From: Ruminococcus sp. Phil11
GTDB taxonomy: Bacteria > Bacillota > Clostridia > Oscillospirales > Ruminococcaceae
Length of the DNA stretch: 64,000 nucleotides
Direction: 5' to 3'
Assembly: GCA_001940925.1 (NCBI GenBank)
Contig: MSGZ01000021.1
Span: forward strand, 471-64,470
Each line of letters opens with the position of its first letter. Position 1 is the first letter of the stretch. Made by a program: the position numbers and the translations under genes. Shown here piece by piece: positions 37,428-45,142 of the stretch. Below the pieces are notes generated by a model. It saw only the letters and a list, made by a program, of their open reading frames with translations. It was not told the DNA's origin and did no database searches.

Positions 37428-38501
37428 ATGTCAAATAAACGCAGGGTCCGCTGGGACCGTGTCGCGCTTGCGGTCATTGTTCTGGTCGCCCTGATCTTTT
37501 TGCTCGGCTCCTGTGTGTCAGGCTGCTCCAAGGATGATCCGGACGACGGCCTCACAACTGCGAACAGCGAGCCGGATACCGCACCGCAGGACGAACCGGC
37601 TGTGCCCGCAACAACGCCGCCGCCTGCAAATGCCGCGGATGCTTCCATGGTCAATGTGCCGATCGTCATTCACGATTCCGATTCACTCATTCAGCTTCCG
37701 GGCGGAGAAAGCTCCGCTTCGGATTCGACGGAGACCGAAACGGTCCCGGCACTTCCGGCAGGCTACCAGATGGTGCCGGTCAAGCTGAGTGCCATGTATG
37801 CCGGAACGCTTGTGCTCGTCAATAAGGATAATCCGAGCAAGCTTTCCGCAGAGGAGCTCGATCTGGAACAGGTCTACTACGCGGAGGATAAACCGGATAC
37901 CTACGAAATTTCCTATCCGGGACATACTTCCCTGAACCGCACGGCACTTTCACAGTTCAACCGGCTGATGAAGTCGTACTACAGCGCAACGAGCAATCAG
38001 GAGATCATGTTCAATTACGGCTATCTGGATACCGGCAAGGAAAAGAGCAATCCGGATTCCCCGAGTGCTTACGATATCCAGCTGCATATCAAGCGCAATG
38101 ACGGCGGTTATGAGTACATCTCCAATATTGCACCGTATTCGTGGCTGTTTGAGCATATGGCGAGCTACGGCTTCGTGCTCCGTTATCCGCAGGATAAATC
38201 GGAGATCACCGGCGAGCGCGGCGGCTATACCGCGATCCGTTATGTCGGCACGCCCCATGCATCCTATATGGCCGAGGAAAACCTCTGTCTGGAGGAATAT
38301 CTCGACCGGCTCAAGACCAGACACCGCTTCGGCGGCCCTGTTCTGGAATATGTCACAAACAAAACGAAATATCATATCTATTATGTTCCGGTGGACAGCA
38401 CCTCGACCGGCGATCCGGAAATTCCGGTTCCGTCCAGCGGACAGTATGAAATTTCCGGCAACAATTCCGACGGCTTTATCGTGACCGCGATCGTCGGGTA
38501 A
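37428..38501 (+). CDS. Membrane-anchored extracytoplasmic protein of unknown function
   Basis: 357 residues. Basic N-terminus, one hydrophobic helix (about 12-33) with Cys residues at its end (GSCVSGCS, possibly a lipoprotein-like site, though the preceding residues do not fit a lipobox well). A Pro/Thr/Ala-rich linker (about 36-120) leads to a soluble outer domain (about 125-357). No catalytic motif recognised. GAGAGG lies upstream of the ATG. Followed by a very long hairpin. Confidence 0.7.
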   Translation: MSNKRRVRWDRVALAVIVLVALIFLLGSCVSGCSKDDPDDGLTTANSEPDTAPQDEPAVPATTPPPANAADASMVNVPIVIHDSDSLIQLPGGESSASDSTETETVPALPAGYQMVPVKLSAMYAGTLVLVNKDNPSKLSAEELDLEQVYYAEDKPDTYEISYPGHTSLNRTALSQFNRLMKSYYSATSNQEIMFNYGYLDTGKEKSNPDSPSAYDIQLHIKRNDGGYEYISNIAPYSWLFEHMASYGFVLRYPQDKSEITGERGGYTAIRYVGTPHASYMAEENLCLEEYLDRLKTRHRFGGPVLEYVTNKTKYHIYYVPVDSTSTGDPEIPVPSSGQYEISGNNSDGFIVTAIVG

Positions 38502-38512
38502 TATTGACAACA

Positions 38513-38570
38513 GGAGTGCGCAGTGTGCTCTTTCAGAATGCAGCCTGCATCCTGAAAGACTGCGCACTCC
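38513..38570 (+). terminator. Very long hairpin (terminator-like)
   Basis: GGAGTGCGCAGT (38513-38524) pairs with ACTGCGCACTCC (38559-38570); a second stem CTTTCAGAATGCAG (38530-38543) pairs with CTGCATCCTGAAAG (38545-38558). About 26 paired bases with almost no apical loop. The downstream T tract is short and broken. Confidence 0.6.
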
Positions 38571-38601
38571 GTTTCCGTTCTCATGAGGGGAGGCGAACAG
38601 A

Positions 38602-39198
38602 ATGACAGAGAAGAATCCGAAGCAGGCGGGACTGCTTTCCCGCGCCGCGGAATGGCTGCGCAGACAGCTCCCGGGCAGGAGAGAGGCCTCCGTGGTGATC
38701 CTGCCGAAGCGGGCTTCCTGCTTTCACGGCGCACTCGCGATCTCGCTGCCGTCGGATTTCCATGCGGACAGCCGGGAGAAGGATCAGCTGCTGTTTACCG
38801 GGCAGAAATCCGGGCTGCAGATGTCCGTGATGCGGATGCCGTTCAGCAGACCGCTCCGCGAGGTCACGGCAGCCGACCTGCAGATTTCGTTCCGGAAGCT
38901 GCTGCTGCCATCCCTGACGCCGAAGCTCGAATACGGCTATCTGCGGCATTCCCCGACGCTGACCGCTGTCTGGGTGCATCCGGCCAAACGGAAAAAGCTC
39001 CGGCGCGGCAATGTGGACGTCACGCTGGAGCAGGGCGAAGAAAAAACCGTCCTGCACCTGATCCAGGTGCGAAAGACGGTGTTTCTCCTGTTATTCCGGC
39101 ATGTGACCGCCGCACAGGAGGCAACGGTCAATGCCATGATCTATTCCGTTTCGGCGGATCCCGGAAAGACCGCAGACCCCGGAAAGCCGGAGCCTTAA
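38602..39198 (+). CDS. Protein of unknown function
   Basis: 198 residues, basic N-terminus, no signal peptide, mixed alpha/beta composition; contains FRHVTAAQEATVNAMIYS near the end. No family recognised. The ATG at 38602 has a GAGGGGAGG region about 12 bases upstream. Converges with the dCMP deaminase gene; the two stops overlap by 4 bases. Confidence 0.65.
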   Translation: MTEKNPKQAGLLSRAAEWLRRQLPGRREASVVILPKRASCFHGALAISLPSDFHADSREKDQLLFTGQKSGLQMSVMRMPFSRPLREVTAADLQISFRKLLLPSLTPKLEYGYLRHSPTLTAVWVHPAKRKKLRRGNVDVTLEQGEEKTVLHLIQVRKTVFLLLFRHVTAAQEATVNAMIYSVSADPGKTADPGKPEP

Positions 39199-39689
39199 TA
39201 GCCCTTTGTGATATCCTCAGAAAGGGAATCGTCCTGCTCGATCCAGTCCTCTGTCCGGATCGTGAAGTGACGGTTCTCATCCTGCCGGATGATGACCTGT
39301 TCGATGCCGGCATTGAGGATCAGACGCTTGCACATGGAACATGGCTCCACGGCACCGTCCAGCTTGTCGGTCTTGGCATCGTGACAGGCAAGGTACAGTG
39401 TTGCACCGAGCAGGTCTGCGCGGCTGGCACTGATGATCGCATTGGCCTCTGCGTGGACGCTCCGGCACAGCTCATACCGCTGGCCGCGCGGGACGCCCAT
39501 GCGCTCGCGGTAGCAGAAATCGAGATCGCTGCAGTTCTGACGGCCGCGCGGGGCACCGTTATAGCCGGTCGAGATGATCTCGTCGTTCTTGACGACGATC
39601 GCGCCGAATTTCCGCCGCAGACATGTGCTGCGTTCGGAGACCGCTTCGGCGATATCCAGATAGTAATTGGTCTTGTCTCTGCGTTCCAT
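39195..39689 (-). CDS. dCMP deaminase (ComEB-like)
   Basis: 164 residues. Deaminates dCMP to dUMP for thymidylate synthesis. The zinc site is intact: HAEANAI (about 79-85, His ligand and proton-shuttling Glu) and PCSMCKR (about 110-116). The ATG at 39689 follows AAGGAG; the longer frame upstream crosses the promoter. Monocistronic. In Firmicutes this protein is also called ComE operon protein 2; no competence gene is adjacent. Confidence 0.92.
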   Translation of the reverse strand: MERRDKTNYYLDIAEAVSERSTCLRRKFGAIVVKNDEIISTGYNGAPRGRQNCSDLDFCYRERMGVPRGQRYELCRSVHAEANAIISASRADLLGATLYLACHDAKTDKLDGAVEPCSMCKRLILNAGIEQVIIRQDENRHFTIRTEDWIEQDDSLSEDITKGY

Positions 39690-39750
39690 GGGGAGCACTC
39701 CTTTTTTCGTATGATCTGCGGCGCGGACTCCGCACCGGAATGACAACCTC

Positions 39751-39779
39751 ATTATAACAGATATCAAAAGAAAAAGCAA
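39751..39779 (-). promoter_or_regulatory. Promoter of dCMP deaminase gene
   Basis: Minus-strand TTGCTT (39774-39779), 17-base spacer, TATAAT (39751-39756). Confidence 0.75.
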
Positions 39780-39804
39780 GAGACAATTCAGACAGGAGAC
39801 TGTT

Positions 39805-40245
39805 ATGCTGAAAATCACCATTGACCAGATGTACGGGTATCTGGCCGATTTTTTTGAATCCTGTACATGGAGCACAGGCGCACTGACAGAGGCCGGCAAC
39901 AGCCTGATCGAACGGATTGCATTTGAGCAGCGGCCTGAAACGGTAAGCGTGGTCAGAAAAAACAAAACCTATGACAGCGGCAGGGTCGTGGAGGCACTGC
40001 TTGATGTGCTCAATACGCTTGTGAACAGTCACAATGTTGCACACTGTCTGAACTTTGCGCCGCTGCTTCCGCTGATTCCGGATTTTGATCAGGAGAAAAC
40101 GGATTATATTCTGTATATTCTCGCCTGTACCGGCGACCCGCAATACGAGGCACTGATCCGAAGAGAGACAGCAAGATTTCCGGAGCTGAATCCGGAAGAA
40201 TATCTTTCCGAGCTGCGCGGGCGTGCCGGCGGCAGACAGGACTGA
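39805..40245 (+). CDS. Protein of unknown function
   Basis: 146 residues, soluble, mostly helical, no recognised motif; weakly acidic. The ATG at 39805 has AGGAG at its usual distance. It ends 15 bases before the TTG start of rsmA, so the two are likely co-transcribed. Confidence 0.65.
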   Translation: MLKITIDQMYGYLADFFESCTWSTGALTEAGNSLIERIAFEQRPETVSVVRKNKTYDSGRVVEALLDVLNTLVNSHNVAHCLNFAPLLPLIPDFDQEKTDYILYILACTGDPQYEALIRRETARFPELNPEEYLSELRGRAGGRQD

Positions 40246-40260
40246 AAGGAGCTGGGCATT

Positions 40261-41115
40261 TTGCAGGAACTGACCGATATGCAGTATATCCGGACGCTGG
40301 CAAAGCGTCACAATTTTTCGTTTTCCAAGGGGCTCGGACAGAACTTCCTGATTGACCCTGAGGTCTGTCCCGCGATCGCCGAATACGGCATTCCGTCAAA
40401 AGAATGCGGCGTGCTGGAGATCGGCACGGGCTTCGGCGTGCTGACGCAGCAGCTCGCGATGCGCTCGGAGCAGGTCGTCGCGGTCGAGCTTGACCGGCGG
40501 CTCCAGCCTGTCCTTGCCGAAACCCTCGCTGAATTCGAGAATATCTCCGTCGTCTGGCAGGATATCATGAAGGTCGATCCGGCGGAATTTCTGAAGGAGC
40601 ATTTCGGGGCGCGGGAGGTCGCGGTCTGCGCGAATCTGCCGTATTATATCACCTCGCCGATTCTGATGCATCTGCTGGAATCCGGCGCGAAATTCCGCAG
40701 CATCACCGTCATGGTGCAGAAGGAAGCCGCAGAGCGTCTCTGCGCGGAGATCGGCAGCAGACAGGCCGGTGCGGTCACGGCGGCGGTGCGTCTCCGCGGC
40801 GATGCGGAGCAGCTGTTCGGCGTCCCGCGGGATGCGTTCTATCCCGCGCCGAAGGTCGATTCCGCAGTCATCCGCATCACGCCCTACGACACGCCCCTCT
40901 GTACGCCGGAGCAGCTGCATCAGGTGCTGAAGATCGTGAAGGCCGGCTTTGCGCAGCGCAGAAAGACCGCGGCCAATGCGCTGGCATCCGGGCTGGGGCT
41001 TTCCAGAGAACAGGTGACGGACGCGCTCGCTGAATGCGGACAGGATGCGAATGTCCGCTTTGAGCAGCTGGATCAGGAAACGCTGCTCCGGCTCGCGAAT
41101 GCGCTGAAACAATAA
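40261..41115 (+). CDS. rsmA: 16S rRNA dimethyladenosine transferase
   Basis: Uses SAM to dimethylate the two adjacent adenines of the 3' helix of 16S rRNA. The N-terminal KGLGQNFLIDPE (about 22-33), SAM motif EIGTGFGVLT (about 56-65) and catalytic NLPYYITSP (about 127-135) are intact. Start is probably TTG at 40261 with AAAGGAG 9-15 bases upstream; the alternative ATG is six codons later (40279). 284 residues, usual length. Confidence 0.95.
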   Translation: MQELTDMQYIRTLAKRHNFSFSKGLGQNFLIDPEVCPAIAEYGIPSKECGVLEIGTGFGVLTQQLAMRSEQVVAVELDRRLQPVLAETLAEFENISVVWQDIMKVDPAEFLKEHFGAREVAVCANLPYYITSPILMHLLESGAKFRSITVMVQKEAAERLCAEIGSRQAGAVTAAVRLRGDAEQLFGVPRDAFYPAPKVDSAVIRITPYDTPLCTPEQLHQVLKIVKAGFAQRRKTAANALASGLGLSREQVTDALAECGQDANVRFEQLDQETLLRLANALKQ

Positions 41116-41256
41116 CGCACACCGTTCAGATGCCTGCCGGTAGGCGGATTTTCGGCCGCAGTACCCGCAGAAAGTCAAAAACAGCCGCGGATTCCGCCGC
41201 GAAATGGTCAGAATCTCCAAAATATGCGGAATCCCTGCCGTTACGCGAAAAAATGC

Positions 41257-41285
41257 TTGACAAAACTGCCGTTTTGTGGTATGAT
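41257..41285 (+). promoter_or_regulatory. Promoter of rpmG-secE-nusG-rplKA operon
   Basis: TTGACA (41257-41262), 17-base spacer, TATGAT (41280-41285). The untranslated leader to rpmG is about 160 bases and contains small hairpins (ACCTC/GAGGT near 41291 followed by CTTTT). Confidence 0.85.
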
Positions 41286-41449
41286 TATTTTACCTCTTTG
41301 CGGAGGTGCTTTTGTTGTGCCCGCATTCCGGCGGATGCTATCGTGCTTCGGCATCCCGCGGATGCCCCGGAAAGAGGGAGGCAAACTTTCTTCCGCAGCC
41401 TTGCCCTGCGGCGCGGCAAGCGGAAAATTTCATACAGGAGGTGCCGACC

Positions 41450-41599
41450 ATGCGTGTCAAGATCACACTTGCTTGCACAGAGTGCAAAAACAGAAACTAT
41501 GTTTCCAAGAAGAACAAGAAGAATGACCCCGACAGAATCGAAATGATGAAGCACTGCAGACACTGCAACAAGCATACGCTGCATAAGGAAACCAAGTAA
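41450..41599 (+). CDS. rpmG: 50S ribosomal protein L33
   Basis: 49 residues. Begins [17 protein letters not shown]; two CxxC pairs (CTEC about 9-12 and CRHC about 36-39) mark the zinc-binding (C+) form. The ATG at 41450 follows CAGGAGG. First gene of the rpmG-secE-nusG-rplK-rplA transcription/translation cluster; the usual tRNA-Trp gene between rpmG and secE is absent. Confidence 0.96.
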   Translation: MRVKITLACTECKNRNYVSKKNKKNDPDRIEMMKHCRHCNKHTLHKETK

Positions 41600-41656
41600 G
41601 AATCCCGACCGTCGTTCCGCAGCGTCCTGCTGACAGGAACAGAAAGGAACAAACCT

Positions 41657-41920
41657 ATGGCGAAGGACAAGGAGGTCGCTGCCGCCGAAAAGGAAAAGAA
41701 GGCAGCGAAGAACAAGGAATCGTCCAAGAGCGGCGGGATTTCCAAGTGGTTCAAGGATCTCAAGCTTGAGCTGAAAAAGGTCGTCTGGCCGGACAAGAAA
41801 ACGGTGGTCAACAACAGCATCGTCGTTTTCGCAGCAATGCTCGCATTCGCCGCTTATACCTTCCTGCTGGACAAGGGCTTCCTTTGGCTCTTCCAGTTCG
41901 CGATCAGCGGCAAAAAGTAA
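41657..41920 (+). CDS. secE: Preprotein translocase subunit SecE
   Basis: 87 residues. A Lys/Glu/Ala-rich cytoplasmic N-terminus, the conserved amphipathic segment KWFKDLKLELKKVVWPDKKT (about 35-54) and one membrane helix (about 58-80). Stabilises SecY in the secretion channel. Start has AAAGGA. Between rpmG and nusG as in most bacteria. Confidence 0.95.
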   Translation: MAKDKEVAAAEKEKKAAKNKESSKSGGISKWFKDLKLELKKVVWPDKKTVVNNSIVVFAAMLAFAAYTFLLDKGFLWLFQFAISGKK

Positions 41921-41978
41921 GATGATGCAGGGCTGCACACAGGCAGTGCGCAATATTGAGTGAAGGCAGGGAATTGTG

Positions 41979-42518
41979 ATGAATGAGAATAATACCCAGA
42001 AACCAGAGTGGTATGTGATTCATACCTATTCCGGCTACGAAAACAAGGTTGCGCAGAGCATTGTCAAAAAGGCCGAGAATCAGCAGCTCACCGACAAGAT
42101 CCTTGAGGTACAGATCCCGACTGAGCAGGTGCGCGAGATCACGGATGGCAAGGAGAAGGAGATCACCAGAAAGATCTTCCCCGGCTACGTGCTCGTGCGG
42201 ATGATTCACAATGACGAGGTCGCTTATCTGATCCGCTCAATCCGCGGTGTCACAGGCTTCCTCGGAGCAGAGCCCAATCACCCGATCCCGCTGACACCCA
42301 ACGAGATCGCTGCAATGGGCGTCGATCTCGGCGAGACCGTCGAGATCAATCTCAGCGTCGGTGATCCCGTCCGGATCGTCGGCACTGCGATGGACGGCTT
42401 TACCGGTGTTGTCCAGAGCATCGACATCGAAGCAGGCACCTGCATGGTGCTCGTCTCCATGTTCGGTCAGGAAACACCGACCCAGTTCGCGCTCACCGAT
42501 GTGGCGCGCGATAACTGA
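41979..42518 (+). CDS. nusG: Transcription termination/antitermination factor NusG
   Basis: 179 residues. NGN domain begins PEWYVIHTYSGYENKV (about 9-24), and the C-terminal KOW domain contains GDPVRIVGTAMDGFTG (about 127-142). Binds RNA polymerase and couples it to ribosomes or Rho. An in-frame GTG at 41976 directly precedes the ATG; the ATG is preferred. Confidence 0.96.
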   Translation: MNENNTQKPEWYVIHTYSGYENKVAQSIVKKAENQQLTDKILEVQIPTEQVREITDGKEKEITRKIFPGYVLVRMIHNDEVAYLIRSIRGVTGFLGAEPNHPIPLTPNEIAAMGVDLGETVEINLSVGDPVRIVGTAMDGFTGVVQSIDIEAGTCMVLVSMFGQETPTQFALTDVARDN

Positions 42519-42538
42519 GAACGCCGTCAGCATTTGCA

Positions 42539-42604
42539 GACAGCGGAAACCGCTGTCGTGGGAGAGATAGCCTGAAATACGGTTATCCCGCCATACACCA
42601 CATT
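42539..42604 (+). promoter_or_regulatory. Structured leader before rplK (candidate L1-binding autoregulatory site)
   Basis: Hairpin GACAGCGG/CCGCTGTC (42539-42557) is followed at once by GTGGGAG (42558-42564), an inner hairpin GATAGCC/GGTTATC, and a CACCACA strand near 42596-42602, so GTGG can pair with CCAC. The same GTGGGAG...TACCACA frame recurs before rplA. Confidence 0.55.
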
Positions 42605-42623
42605 ATTTGGAGGTAAAATTACC

Positions 42624-43049
42624 ATGGCACAGAAAGTAGTTGGCTTTATTAAGCTTCAGATCGCCGCAGGCAAGGCAACTCCTGCTCCGCCTGTCGGTCC
42701 GGCGCTCGGTCAGCACGGCGTGAACATCATGGGCTTCTGCAAGGAGTTCAATGAGCGCACCAAGAACGATGCCGGCATGATCATTCCGGTCATCATCACC
42801 GTTTATGCAGACCGTTCCTTCACCTTTATCACGAAGACTCCGCCCGCAGCTGTTCTGATTAAGAAGGCTTGCGGTATCGAGAAGGCTTCCGGCGTTCCGA
42901 ACAAGAACAAGGTCGCAACCATCACCAAGGAGCAGATCCAGAAGATCGCTGAGACCAAGATGCCTGACCTGAATGCAGCTTCCCTTGAGGCAGCTATGAG
43001 CATGATCGCAGGTACTGCCCGCTCCATGGGCGTTGTCGTCGCCGACTGA
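42624..43049 (+). CDS. rplK: 50S ribosomal protein L11
   Basis: 141 residues. The N-terminal [15 protein letters not shown] block (about 20-34) is diagnostic. Binds the GTPase-associated region of 23S rRNA and is needed for RelA activation. TTTGGAGG lies upstream of the ATG. Preceded by a structured leader that may be the site of feedback control by L1. Confidence 0.97.
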   Translation: MAQKVVGFIKLQIAAGKATPAPPVGPALGQHGVNIMGFCKEFNERTKNDAGMIIPVIITVYADRSFTFITKTPPAAVLIKKACGIEKASGVPNKNKVATITKEQIQKIAETKMPDLNAASLEAAMSMIAGTARSMGVVVAD

Positions 43050-43063
43050 GTCCGGTACTCCCC

Positions 43064-43111
43064 GTGGGAGGATTTTTCCGTCAGCCGGAGTCCAGACTCC
43101 GGCATACCACA
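43064..43111 (+). promoter_or_regulatory. Structured leader before rplA (second copy of GTGGGAG motif)
   Basis: GTGGGAG (43064-43070), hairpin GCCGGAGTC/GACTCCGGC (about 43084-43103) and TACCACA (43105-43111); GTGG/CCAC closes the element as in the rplK leader. Confidence 0.55.
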
Positions 43112-43138
43112 GATTGATGATAAAGGAGTTTTTCATAA

Positions 43139-43834
43139 ATGAAACACGGTAAGAAATATGTCGAAAGCGCAAAGGTGCTTGATAAGGCAAAGCTCTATGA
43201 GCCGAACGATGCTCTGAGCACTGTTTGCCAGCTCGCAAAGGCAAAGTTTGACGAGACCGTTGAGGCGCACATCCGCCTCGGCGTTGACTCCCGCCATGCA
43301 GATCAGCAGGTCCGCGGTGCAGTCGTTCTGCCGAACGGCACCGGTAAGACCGTCCGTGCACTCGTCTTCTGCAAAGAGGATAAGTACGAGGCGGCTAAGG
43401 CAGCAGGTGCTGACTATGTCGGCGGTCTGGATCTCGTCGAGAAGATCCAGAAGGAAAACTGGATGGATTTCGATGTCGTCATCGCTTCTCCGGATATGAT
43501 GGGCGTCGTCGGCCGTCTCGGTAAGGTTCTCGGCCCGCGCGGCCTCATGCCGAACCCGAAGGCCGGTACCGTTTCTCCGGACGTTGCAAAGGCTGTTCAG
43601 GAAGCCAAGGCCGGTAAGATCGAGTACCGTCTTGACAAGTCCAACATCATTCACTGCCCGATCGGCAAGGTTTCCTTCGGTGCCGAAAAGCTCGAGGAGA
43701 ACTTCAATACTCTGCTCGAAGCAGTCGTGAAGGCAAAGCCGGCAGCAGCAAAGGGTACTTACCTGCGCTCTGTTACCGTCGCTTCCACCATGGGCGTCGG
43801 TGTTCCGGTCCTCACCACCAAGTTCGGTGTGTAA
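43139..43834 (+). CDS. rplA: 50S ribosomal protein L1
   Basis: 231 residues. Contains [14 protein letters not shown] (about 131-144), the L1 signature. Binds the L1 stalk of 23S rRNA and, by family knowledge, represses its own mRNA. The ATG follows AAAGGAG. A strong terminator follows directly, so the usual continuation rplJ-rplL is not present here. Confidence 0.97.
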   Translation: MKHGKKYVESAKVLDKAKLYEPNDALSTVCQLAKAKFDETVEAHIRLGVDSRHADQQVRGAVVLPNGTGKTVRALVFCKEDKYEAAKAAGADYVGGLDLVEKIQKENWMDFDVVIASPDMMGVVGRLGKVLGPRGLMPNPKAGTVSPDVAKAVQEAKAGKIEYRLDKSNIIHCPIGKVSFGAEKLEENFNTLLEAVVKAKPAAAKGTYLRSVTVASTMGVGVPVLTTKFGV

Positions 43835-43846
43835 TTCGTGATCATA

Positions 43847-43895
43847 AAGCGGAAAAGGGAACGGCTGATGCCGTTTCCCTTCCGATCCGCTTTTT
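43847..43895 (+). terminator. Terminator after rplA
   Basis: AAGCGGA plus AAGGGAACGGC pair with GCCGTTTCCCTT and TCCGCTT around a TGAT loop, followed by TTTTT ending at 43895. Confidence 0.9.
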
Positions 43896-43907
43896 CTTCG
43901 CTGACAC

Positions 43908-43936
43908 TTGACAAAATCACGATTCTATGGTATAAT
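43908..43936 (+). promoter_or_regulatory. Promoter of tRNA-Lys
   Basis: TTGACA (43908-43913), 17-base spacer, TATAAT (43931-43936); transcription would begin about 7 bases before the tRNA. Confidence 0.92.
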
Positions 43937-43950
43937 ATCTAAGTTGCTAT

Positions 43951-44023
43951 GAGAAATTAGCTCAGTTGGCAGAGCATCTCCCTTTTAAGGAGAGGGTCGA
44001 GGGTTCGAGCCCCTCATTTCTCA
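43951..44023 (+). tRNA. trnK: tRNA-Lys (anticodon UUU)
   Basis: Acceptor GAGAAAT (43951-43957) pairs with ATTTCTC (44016-44022). D-arm AGCTCAGTTGGCAGAGC, anticodon stem TCTCC/GGAGA with loop CTTTTAA (anticodon TTT), T-arm GGGTTCGAGCCCC. CCA is not encoded. Decayed mobile-element genes start directly downstream, and tRNA 3' ends are typical att sites. Confidence 0.96.
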
Positions 44024-44040
44024 CTCATGAATATTTCGTA

Positions 44041-44080
44041 AATACGCTGTTTTCCTGTATCGGGAGAACAGCGTATTTTA
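44041..44080 (+). terminator. Terminator after tRNA-Lys
   Basis: AATACGCTGTT (44041-44051) pairs with AACAGCGTATT (44067-44077), followed by TTA. Confidence 0.75.
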
Positions 44081-44093
44081 TTGTCAAATGGGC

Positions 44094-44131
44094 TTTGGAC
44101 ACTATTTGGACACTACGCGAAAAATGGACAC
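44094..44131 (+). repeat. Direct repeats TTTGGACACT (possible integrase arm-type sites)
   Basis: TTTGGACACT occurs at 44094-44103 and 44105-44114, 11 bases apart, with a partial third copy TGGACAC at 44125-44131. They lie about 70 bases from the tRNA 3' end, where arm-type integrase sites are usually found. Confidence 0.5.
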
Positions 44132-44265
44132 CAAGCGGCGCGCTTTTTGAGCGAACAACGAGCCGGATTTTTGGAATTTTATGGATTTTCTTGCAAAAAT
44201 GGCGTTTGTTGAAAACGTAGAATTTTGATGCTGATTTTTAGGTATAATGCCAAGGCGGGCTTGCC

Positions 44266-44294
44266 TTGTGATTTGAGGCGGATTGTGGTATAAT
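44266..44294 (+). promoter_or_regulatory. Promoter of the 44368 gene
   Basis: TTGTGA (44266-44271), 17-base spacer, TATAAT (44289-44294). The rest of the 44132-44367 gap shows nothing recognisable. Confidence 0.7.
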
Positions 44295-44367
44295 ATAGGT
44301 GATCAGATGGTGATGATGTGGCTAATTTAGAATGATAGTATTATTCGGTGAAAAAGGGAGAAGCAAA

Positions 44368-45069
44368 ATGACTTGCTCAGATATAATAAGCAGTATCGGC
44401 ATAGCGATTGAAATCGTTGTTGCGATTTTAACCTTGTTAACACTGAAAGCTGCAATCCAAGCCAACAAACAAAACCGTGAAGAAATCATACAGGCGCAAA
44501 AAGCAATTCAGACATCAATTAAAATACAGGAGCAATCTAAAAATATAGAACTGCTCAATAACCGAATAGCTGTTTTAGATAAAATCGAACAATACGAAAA
44601 ACCTCATTTAAAAAATGACCTACTTCCACATGTTGCATTTGGGATTTATGATAAAGTGTCAGAAAACGAATTGCGCATTTTGTTTAGTGATGATCGTGGA
44701 ATAGTCAATGCTTTTAAGGAAATATGCGAATGTATCAGCAACGCTCATATGATTGAGAAACAGCTAAAATCTTTTTATCACGGTTTTTGCCAGAGGGACA
44801 GTATAGGACAAATCATCAATCCGGTTTGGGAACAAATCCATCAATATGAGACTCTCTCTGGACAGACGGATTCTGAGACAGCGGAATTTATTGACTATTG
44901 TAACGATCATGTCTATACTGACAGTGAAAGCATGGAAACATTTAATTACCTCGCGCTCAAACAAGCAATGAACGATAATAGCAAGAAATTTGAAGACGCG
45001 AAAACATCTTTAATAATGAAAATCAGAGTTTTTATAGATGAATCTATCAAGCCCATTGATTTTACATAA
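44368..45069 (+). CDS. Membrane-anchored coiled-coil protein of unknown function
   Basis: 233 residues. One N-terminal membrane helix (about 5-27) is followed by a polar coiled-coil stretch (about 30-65, many Gln/Asn/Lys) and a helical domain to the end. The ATG at 44368 follows GGGAGAAG. Markedly AT-richer with ATA and AAA codons than the ribosomal genes just upstream, a sign of acquisition by transfer. No family recognised; position next to the tRNA-linked element makes it cargo (inference). Confidence 0.7.
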   Translation: MTCSDIISSIGIAIEIVVAILTLLTLKAAIQANKQNREEIIQAQKAIQTSIKIQEQSKNIELLNNRIAVLDKIEQYEKPHLKNDLLPHVAFGIYDKVSENELRILFSDDRGIVNAFKEICECISNAHMIEKQLKSFYHGFCQRDSIGQIINPVWEQIHQYETLSGQTDSETAEFIDYCNDHVYTDSESMETFNYLALKQAMNDNSKKFEDAKTSLIMKIRVFIDESIKPIDFT

Positions 45070-45083
45070 TGAATTCTAAACTG

Positions 45084-45118
45084 AAAACGGGAACCGACAC
45101 ACAGCCGGTTCCCGTTTC
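45084..45118. terminator. Bidirectional terminator
   Basis: AAACGGGAACCG (45085-45096) pairs with CGGTTCCCGTTT (45106-45117), between the convergent 44368 and mob genes. Stem resembles the one at 49160-49196. Confidence 0.8.
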
Positions 45119-45142
45119 GTTATACCCTTTTGTTGTTGGAGC

